Below are positions 54,843 to 64,000 of a stretch of 64,000 nt of DNA, piece by piece. The notes under the pieces are model-generated. The model saw nothing but the letters and a program-made list of their open reading frames with translations. It made no database searches and was not told the DNA's origin. Source of the stretch: CAWDVR01 sp044869805 (GTDB lineage: Bacteria > Acidobacteriota > Thermoanaerobaculia > Multivoradales > SZUA-115); assembly GCA_044869805.1 (NCBI GenBank), contig JBIOXV010000068.1, positions 32,511-96,510 of the forward strand, read 5' to 3'. Every line of letters begins with the position of its first letter. The stretch's first letter is position 1. The position numbers and the translations under genes were made by a program.

Positions 54843-55142
54843 CTACGCAGCCGTATCCGTCCAGGGCTTGATCCTCCGCAGCTCCTTGCCGAGGGCTTGC
54901 TCTGTGACCTCGGTGTCGTGGGCCGCCTGCGCGCGCAGCCAGTAGCCGTTCGAAAGACCGAAAAAGCGGCACAGACGCAGGTCCGTATCGGCCGTGATCG
55001 CTCGCCTGCCGGCCACGATCTCCCCGATCCGCTGCGCGGGAACGCCGATCTCCTTGGCCAGACGGTACTGCGAGAGGCCCATCGGTCGAAGGAACTCCTC
55101 GAGCAGCAACTCGCCGGGCGTTACGGGCTCGAGTCTTGCCAT
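54843..55142 (-). CDS. higA: HigA-family antitoxin (XRE helix-turn-helix)
   Basis: 99 aa from ATG 55142; an ORF extension upstream overlaps the toxin gene and lacks an RBS. MARLEPVTPGELLLEEFLRP is the HigA start (PGE..LEEFL.P), followed by the helix-turn-helix LSQYRLAKEIGVPAQRIGEI and VAGRRAITADTDLRLCRFFG. It neutralises the HigB toxin encoded 14 bp upstream and represses the operon together with it. Toxin-first gene order is normal for higBA. Confidence 0.93.
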   Translation of the reverse strand: MARLEPVTPGELLLEEFLRPMGLSQYRLAKEIGVPAQRIGEIVAGRRAITADTDLRLCRFFGLSNGYWLRAQAAHDTEVTEQALGKELRRIKPWTDTAA

Positions 55143-55156
55143 GGCCTCGTCCTCGT

Positions 55157-55435
55157 TCAGTGATAGTCCACGATCTCCACGTCTTCGGCTCCGGCTGCCG
55201 TCCAGCGGAAACACACGCGGAACTGGTCGTTCACGCGGATGCTGTGCTGCCCGGCGCGGTCGCCCCTGAGCGCTTCGAGCCGATTGCCCGGGGGCACGCG
55301 CAGGTCTTCCAACCTGCCGGCGATCTGCAACTGCCTGAGCTTGCGTCGTGCGACGGATTCGATGTTGACGAACCGTCTGACTCGCCTCCCGTGCGCCAGG
55401 GCCTCGGTGTCCGCGCCCTTGAACGACACGATCAC
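55157..55435 (-). CDS. higB: HigB-family mRNA interferase toxin
   Basis: 92 aa from GTG 55435 (MIVSFKGADTEALAHGRRVR). Core features of the HigB/RelE fold: RRFVNIESVARRKLRQLQIA, LEDLRVPPGNRLEALRGDRA and GQHSIRVNDQFRVCFRWTAA, then EDVEIVDYH. The GNRLEALxGDRxGQxSIRxNxQxRxCFxW series is characteristic. It cleaves mRNA at the ribosome. The promoter boxes upstream put the transcription start at or next to the GTG, which suggests a leaderless message. Confidence 0.93.
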   Translation of the reverse strand: MIVSFKGADTEALAHGRRVRRFVNIESVARRKLRQLQIAGRLEDLRVPPGNRLEALRGDRAGQHSIRVNDQFRVCFRWTAAGAEDVEIVDYH

Positions 55436-55441
55436 GGGGCC

Positions 55442-55470
55442 ATAGTAACGCCGCGCGTGATTAACGTCAA
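55442..55470 (-). promoter_or_regulatory. Promoter of higBA, possibly leaderless
   Basis: On the minus strand TTGACG (55470-55465) and TACTAT (55447-55442) are 17 bp apart. Only six bases separate the -10 box from the GTG start at 55435, so transcription would start on the start codon itself, and no Shine-Dalgarno sequence fits. Confidence 0.65.
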
Positions 55471-55577
55471 GCTGGGTGGTTTGCCACCTCGCTTCGGAGA
55501 CAGCGACCGGCCCGGCAGGCTCGGCGCGCAGACGAAGCGGCCCGCGCCCCTGGCCTAGGCTCAATCGTCACGGAGCC

Positions 55578-57992
55578 CTACTCGCTCTTCAACGTCTCCA
55601 CCGGGTTGACCTTCGCCGCTCTCCTCGCCGGCAAGTAGCAGGCGGCGAGGGCCACGCCGGCGAGGAGCGCCGAGACCGCGGCCAGGGTCGCCGGGTCGCT
55701 CGGCGAGACGCCGTAGAGCAGGCTCCCCAGCCCGCGGCCGAGGCCGAGGCTCGCTACGAGGCCCAGGCCGAGGCCGACGCCGACCAGGGTGAGCCCGCGG
55801 CGGATCATCAGGCCGAGCACGTCCGCGCCACGGGCTCCCAGCGCCATGCGGATACCGATCTCGCGAGTGCGCTGCGCGGTGGCGTAGGCCATCACGCCGT
55901 AGACGCCGACCGCGGCGAGCATCAGCGCCAGACCGGCGAAGGCCATGAGCAGGAAGGCTACGAAGCGGGTCGGCGCGAGCGATTGCGCCACGAGGTCGTT
56001 CATGGTCGTGAGGTTGGAGACCGGCTGCCGCGGGTCGGCGGCGGTGACCGTCTCGCGGAGCACCGCGAGCAGCGGCACCGGATCGCCCTTGGCGCGGATT
56101 ACCACCGTCATCTGGCGCGAAGGCCGCTGCGCGAACGGCACGTACATCTCCGGGTCGGGCGCGCGATCGAGCTGGTTGTCGCGCACGCCGCCCACCACCC
56201 CGACGATCGTCCACCATGGCGAGTCGGGGTTCTGCACGCTGCCGATCCTCATCCGGCGGCCGATCGGGTCCTCGCTCGCGAAGTGACGGTCGGCGAAGGC
56301 GCGGCTGACGAGCGCCACCTTGGGCGCCGTCGCGTGGTCGCCGGAGTCGAAGCCGCGGCCGGCGAGGACCGGAATGCCGGCGGTCGAGAAATAGGCAGGG
56401 GAGGCGACGCGGTAGTCGGCGCCGGGCTCGTCGCCCGGCACCGGCGTCCGGCCCTCGATGCCGAAGGACACGTCGATCTGCGAGCCGGAGAGCGGCAGCA
56501 CCGAGATCGCGCCCACGTCCTCGACCTGCGGCCGCGCCCGCAGGCGGGTCATCACCTCGTCCACCAGGGTCACCGCCTCGGCGGGCTGCGCGAAACGGGC
56601 CTGGGGGAAGGTCAGCGTGCCGGCGGCGAGGCGCTCCGTCTCGAAGCCCGGATCGACCCGCGCCAGCGACCCCAGGGTGCGCAGCAGCAGGCCGGCGCTC
56701 GCCAGCAGCGCCAGGCCCAGGGCGAGCTCGGCCACCACCAGGGCGCCGCGCAGGCGGTTGCCGCCGCCCGAGCCGCGCGCGCCCTCGCTCATCACTGCCG
56801 CGATGCGCGGCCGGCTGGCGCCGAGCGCCGGCGCCAGGCCGAAGAGCAGGCCGGTCAGGACGGACAGCAGGAAAGTGAAGGCGAGCACGGTGCGGTCGAT
56901 CGCCAGCTCCTCGATGCGCGGCGAGCCGGCCGGCGCCAGGGAACGCAGGAGGTCGAGGCCCCAGGCGCCGAGCAGCAGGCCCGCGGCGCCGCCGGCCAGG
57001 GCGAGGAGGAGGCTCTCGGTGAGGAGCTGGGAGAGCAGCCGGCCGCGATTGGCGCCGAGCGCGGTACGCACCGCGAGCTCGCGGCGGCGTGCCGTGGCTC
57101 GCGTCAGGAACAGGTTGGCCACGTTGGCGCAGGCGATGAGCAGCACCAGGGCCACCGCTCCCAGCAGCACCAGGAGAGGCAGCCGCACCGGGCTGACCAC
57201 GGTGTCGAGGAGCGGCGTCGGGAGGATTTCGACGTCGCGCAGGAAGGTCGGGTGCTCGGTGGCCAGCCTCACGGCGAGGCGGTCGAGATCGGCCTGGGCC
57301 GCCGCGCGCGAGACGCCCGGCGCGAGCCGGGCGACGACGCGCAGGTAGGCGTTGCCACGGTCGTCCGGCACCGGGTCGAGATCGATCGGGGCGAAGATCT
57401 CGGGATCGCTGAGCAGCGGGGCGCGAAAGCCGGCCGGCAGCACGCCGATCACCGTGTGCGGCAGGCCGTTGAGGCTGATGTCGCGGCCGACGAGCGCCGG
57501 GTCGGCGCCGAAGCGGCGAGACCACAGGCCGTGGGAGAGCACCGCCACGCGGTCCTTGCCACGGGTTTCCTCTTCACGCCGGAAGGCGCGGCCGAGGGCC
57601 GGCTGCACGCCGAGCACAGTGAAGTAGTCGGAGGCCACCAGCGCACCGCTCAGGCTCTCCGGCTCGCCGGCGCCGGCGAGGTCCGGCGCCCAGTCGCCGA
57701 AGGCCGCCATCGCGGAGAACGAGCGGTTCTCCCGGCGCCAGTCCAAGAACACGGCGCCGCAGGTCCACTCCTGGCGCGGGCCGTTCCTGGCCTCCTGGTT
57801 TTCCCACAGCAGGTAGAGCTCGTGCGAGCTGGGGAACGGCAGAGGCTCGAGCAGGACCGAGTTGACGACGCTGAAGATGGCGCTGTTGGCGCCGATCCCC
57901 AGCGCCAGCGTGGTGATCGCCGCCAGCGTGAAGCCGGGGCTCTTGACGAACGAGCGCAGGGCGAAACGGAGGTCAGAGAGCAGATTGCCCAT
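55578..57992 (-). CDS. MacB/FtsX-like orphan permease (acidobacterial ADOP type)
   Basis: 804 aa from ATG 57992. MGNLLSDLRFALRSFVKSPG followed by FTLAAITTLALGIGANSAIF and SVVNSVLLEPLPFP is the standard start of the acidobacterial duplicated orphan permeases. There are two FtsX units: helices at ~20-45, 265-300, 325-350 and 370-400, then 410-430, 690-720, 740-765 and 780-800, each with a periplasmic MacB_PCD domain (SDYFTVLGVQPALGRAFRRE; SPAYFSTAGIPVLAGRGFDS). It ends RRAAKVNPVETLKSE. There is no ATPase gene next to it. Role unclear; large paralogous groups of these exist in Acidobacteriota. A sigma-54-type promoter sequence lies upstream. Confidence 0.92.
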   Translation of the reverse strand: MGNLLSDLRFALRSFVKSPGFTLAAITTLALGIGANSAIFSVVNSVLLEPLPFPSSHELYLLWENQEARNGPRQEWTCGAVFLDWRRENRSFSAMAAFGDWAPDLAGAGEPESLSGALVASDYFTVLGVQPALGRAFRREEETRGKDRVAVLSHGLWSRRFGADPALVGRDISLNGLPHTVIGVLPAGFRAPLLSDPEIFAPIDLDPVPDDRGNAYLRVVARLAPGVSRAAAQADLDRLAVRLATEHPTFLRDVEILPTPLLDTVVSPVRLPLLVLLGAVALVLLIACANVANLFLTRATARRRELAVRTALGANRGRLLSQLLTESLLLALAGGAAGLLLGAWGLDLLRSLAPAGSPRIEELAIDRTVLAFTFLLSVLTGLLFGLAPALGASRPRIAAVMSEGARGSGGGNRLRGALVVAELALGLALLASAGLLLRTLGSLARVDPGFETERLAAGTLTFPQARFAQPAEAVTLVDEVMTRLRARPQVEDVGAISVLPLSGSQIDVSFGIEGRTPVPGDEPGADYRVASPAYFSTAGIPVLAGRGFDSGDHATAPKVALVSRAFADRHFASEDPIGRRMRIGSVQNPDSPWWTIVGVVGGVRDNQLDRAPDPEMYVPFAQRPSRQMTVVIRAKGDPVPLLAVLRETVTAADPRQPVSNLTTMNDLVAQSLAPTRFVAFLLMAFAGLALMLAAVGVYGVMAYATAQRTREIGIRMALGARGADVLGLMIRRGLTLVGVGLGLGLVASLGLGRGLGSLLYGVSPSDPATLAAVSALLAGVALAACYLPARRAAKVNPVETLKSE

Positions 57993-58033
57993 GAGCGATG
58001 GCCTCCTCGAGGCATGCGGGGTAGCTAAACGCA

Positions 58034-58049
58034 GGCAACCACCGTGCCA
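58034..58049 (-). promoter_or_regulatory. Sigma-54-type promoter of the orphan permease
   Basis: The minus strand reads TGGCACGGTGGTTGCC, an exact match to the -24/-12 sigma-54 consensus (TGGCACG-N4-TTGC). The -12 GC is about 43 bp before the permease start codon, giving a leader of about 30 nt. The required activator binding sites are not identified. Confidence 0.65.
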
Positions 58050-58159
58050 GGCCGCGCGAGGGCTCGCGGCTGCCGGCGCCCGCGATTTCAAGACCTCGCC
58101 GTCCGGAAGTGGGAACGAGCCGTTCCACGAACGGACCGGCAGGGAAGCGAGCTGGTGGA

Positions 58160-58297
58160 AAATCGCCGTGAGTGGGCCGCGCGCAAGGAGCGCCCAGTCC
58201 ATGTGCCCACGGACCCGGGAACCGCAGCGTACACGTTAGTACGTGAGGATTCCCGGGAGGACCCGCGACGCAGCGCCCGGCCCACTCACGGCGATTT
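58160..58297 (-). repeat. Dispersed nested-hairpin element, copy C
   Basis: The outer arms are a perfect 20-bp inverted repeat, AAATCGCCGTGAGTGGGCCG (58160-58179) with its complement at 58278-58297. The middle stem is CCCGGGAA / TTCCCGGG and the apical stem is CGTAC / GTACG around ACGTTA. Relative to copy A, the outer arm sequence is changed on both sides in a compensating way. It lies between the orphan permease promoter and the Lhr helicase start. Confidence 0.9.
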
Positions 58298-58342
58298 CAC
58301 CCAGCTCGCAGGCGCAAAGCGGGCGTAGGTTAGGATGGCGCC

Positions 58343-62983
<4,641 letters not shown>

Positions 62984-62986
62984 AGC

Positions 62987-63020
62987 TTCAGCTCGTCTTA
63001 CTTTCGGCGTAGAATGTAAG
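62987..63020 (+). promoter_or_regulatory. Promoter and inverted repeat of the AbrB/PIN module
   Basis: TAGAAT (63010-63015) is a good -10 box; TTCAGC (62987-62992) is a weak -35 at 17-bp spacing. The inverted pair CTTAC (62997-63001) / GTAAG (63016-63020) brackets the -10, as expected for an antitoxin operator. It begins only a few bases after the Lhr stop. Confidence 0.45.
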
Positions 63021-63039
63021 GCATCCTGAGGAGCTGCCC

Positions 63040-63285
63040 ATGACGCTCGCAACCGCCAAGCTCACCGAGAAGTACCAGATCACGATCCCGACCGAAGTCC
63101 GCCGGCGGCTGGGCTTGAAGGCCGGCGATCTGGTGTACCTCGCCGTCGAAGGTGATCAGGTCGCATTGCGCAGCGTGCCGGAGGGCTGGACCGCCAGCAC
63201 GCGGGGCCTGGGCGCCGACCTCTGGCGGAAGGAGGGTGAAGGCGCCGCCGCCATCGAGCGCGAGCGGGACTCCTGGGAGCGGTAG
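63040..63285 (+). CDS. AbrB/MazE-type antitoxin
   Basis: 81 aa, start ATG 63040 with GAGGAGCTGCCC upstream. LTEKYQITIPTEVRRRLGLK, then AGDLVYLAVEGDQVALRSVP, is a SpoVT/AbrB swapped-hairpin DNA-binding domain (KxQITIPxxVRxxLGLxxGD). The C-terminal 35 residues (TRGLGADLWRKEGEGAAAIE) are the toxin-binding extension. It lies 5 bp upstream of the PIN toxin gene and probably represses the shared promoter. Confidence 0.92.
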   Translation: MTLATAKLTEKYQITIPTEVRRRLGLKAGDLVYLAVEGDQVALRSVPEGWTASTRGLGADLWRKEGEGAAAIERERDSWER

Positions 63286-63290
63286 CCCTG

Positions 63291-63728
63291 ATGCCTGCAC
63301 AGACAGCAAGGCCGCTCTACGGGGTCGACTCGATGGTCTTCGTGTACCACTTCGGGGCGAACGAGGAGTTTGGACAGGCGGCCGGTCGTCTGCTGCAGTT
63401 CGCCGAGCAGGGACGTTGCCGCCTGGTCACGTCGGTGCTGGCGCTGGCCGAGGTCCTGGTGGTCCCCAAGCGGCACCGTGCCGACGCCCTCACCGCTCGT
63501 TATCGAGACCTTTTCCGCAGTTTCCCCAATCTCACGGTCGTTCCCATCGACGAGGAGATCGCCGAGCGGGCCGCGGAGCTGCGGGCGCGCCACGGCCTGC
63601 ACACCCCCGACGCGCTCCAGGTAGCGACCGCGATGCGCGAGGGCGCCGACGCCTTCGTGACCGAGGACCGGCGCCTCCGGGCCGCGAAGCCTTGCCGGAT
63701 GATCTCGCTCGCCCAGGCGGCGCGCTGA
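63291..63728 (+). CDS. PIN-domain toxin (VapC-like)
   Basis: 145 aa. First acid Asp13 in LYGVDSMVFVYHFGANEEFG, second Glu in SVLALAEVLVVPKRHRADAL, third Asp in HGLHTPDALQVATAMREGAD, and the closing FVTEDRRLRAA. All residues of the PIN metal site are present and the length is normal, so it is probably an active RNase. Encoded with an AbrB-type antitoxin. Confidence 0.92.
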   Translation: MPAQTARPLYGVDSMVFVYHFGANEEFGQAAGRLLQFAEQGRCRLVTSVLALAEVLVVPKRHRADALTARYRDLFRSFPNLTVVPIDEEIAERAAELRARHGLHTPDALQVATAMREGADAFVTEDRRLRAAKPCRMISLAQAAR

Positions 63729-63837
63729 GGGCCAGGCTCTCGCGCCAGCGACCCTCGGCGGCTGTCGCCGACCTTGCGCCGGGGCGAGTCCGGTTAGAGA
63801 ATGGCTGGGTTTCATTCCTACCGGGGAGGGTCCTGCC

Positions 63838-64000
63838 TTGAGCGAACGCCCCTTGACCGAGCGTAGATTCAAGTCCGTCGTCGAGGTCTTTCACAACCGA
63901 GTCCGCGTGAGCGGCCCCCAGGAGGCGATGTGGGGCAAGGGGCCCGGCGGTTGGTACGCGCTGACCTGGAAGGAGGCCGGCGACCGCGCCCGCCGCATCG
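63838..64000 (+). CDS. Start of a long-chain acyl-CoA synthetase (AMP-dependent ligase), cut by window end
   Basis: 54 codons are visible from a TTG at 63838 that follows GGGGAGGGTCC. The sequence LSERPLTERRFKSVVEVFHN, then SGPQEAMWGKGPGGWYALTW and KEAGDRARRI, matches the N-terminus of FadD-like long-chain acyl-CoA ligases (WxxLTWxExxxRVR). The adenylation motifs lie outside the window. ATP, fatty acid and CoA would be the substrates. Confidence 0.7.
   Translation, partial: MSERPLTERRFKSVVEVFHNRVRVSGPQEAMWGKGPGGWYALTWKEAGDRARRI

Overview
The window is about 64 kb of high-GC DNA (around 70% by eye) with densely packed protein genes. I found no rRNA, tRNA, CRISPR array or intact transposon. 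The best guess for the host is an Acidobacteriota member, possibly Thermoanaerobaculia-like. The main evidence is a MacB-like permease without an ATPase gene beside it (the 'acidobacterial duplicated orphan permease' type, 55578-57992), plus a possible C-terminal relic of a second one (13109-13177). The Rrf2-SufBCDSU operon, the MglA/roadblock polarity genes and a LiaF-like envelope-stress cluster fit this. It is an inference, because the window has no marker rRNA.

Layout. 1-5.9 kb: tail of a toast-rack-like protein, a glycosyltransferase and glycogen debranching enzyme pair, a small membrane protein, an FKBP lipoprotein and a decayed DUF4350-like gene. 5.9-11.9 kb: iron-sulfur assembly operon (regulator, sufB, C, D, S, U) on the minus strand. 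12-20 kb: AI-2E-type transporter, a large kelch/DUF11 surface protein with a C-terminal sorting tail, and a barrel/membrane/OmpA envelope cluster. 19.3-23.5 kb: a DUF5615/DUF433 toxin-antitoxin pair between two copies of the ompA 3' end, then a single-chain restriction-modification gene broken by one base in a G5 tract. 23.8-35 kb: vanadium haloperoxidase, LytTR two-component system, two LiaF-like membrane proteins, acetyl-CoA synthetase, a damaged sigma-54-type AAA+ protein and a PAS/GGDEF/EAL protein. 35-36.6 kb: toxin-antitoxin remnants, including a mazE pseudogene and an orphan antitoxin. 36.7-40.5 kb: a lower-GC island with a three-gene, translationally coupled cassette of two small membrane proteins and an 880-aa KaiC-like ATPase. 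40.6-46 kb: glmS, yvcK, a TPR-like protein, MglA GTPase, roadblock protein and a DUF2318 protein. 46-64 kb: more toxin-antitoxin pairs, NCS2 permease, biotin carboxylase with its carrier protein, YfhO-like membrane protein, UbiA-family phosphoribosyltransferase, the orphan permease, an Lhr helicase and the start of an acyl-CoA ligase.

The main structures not explained by ordinary genes are these. (1) A dispersed intergenic element in three copies, folding into nested stems whose arms differ in sequence between copies but keep pairing. (2) A second palindromic repeat family, also in three copies. (3) The KaiC-like cassette in the low-GC island, which is the best candidate for an undescribed system. 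(4) A high density of toxin-antitoxin modules, intact and decayed.
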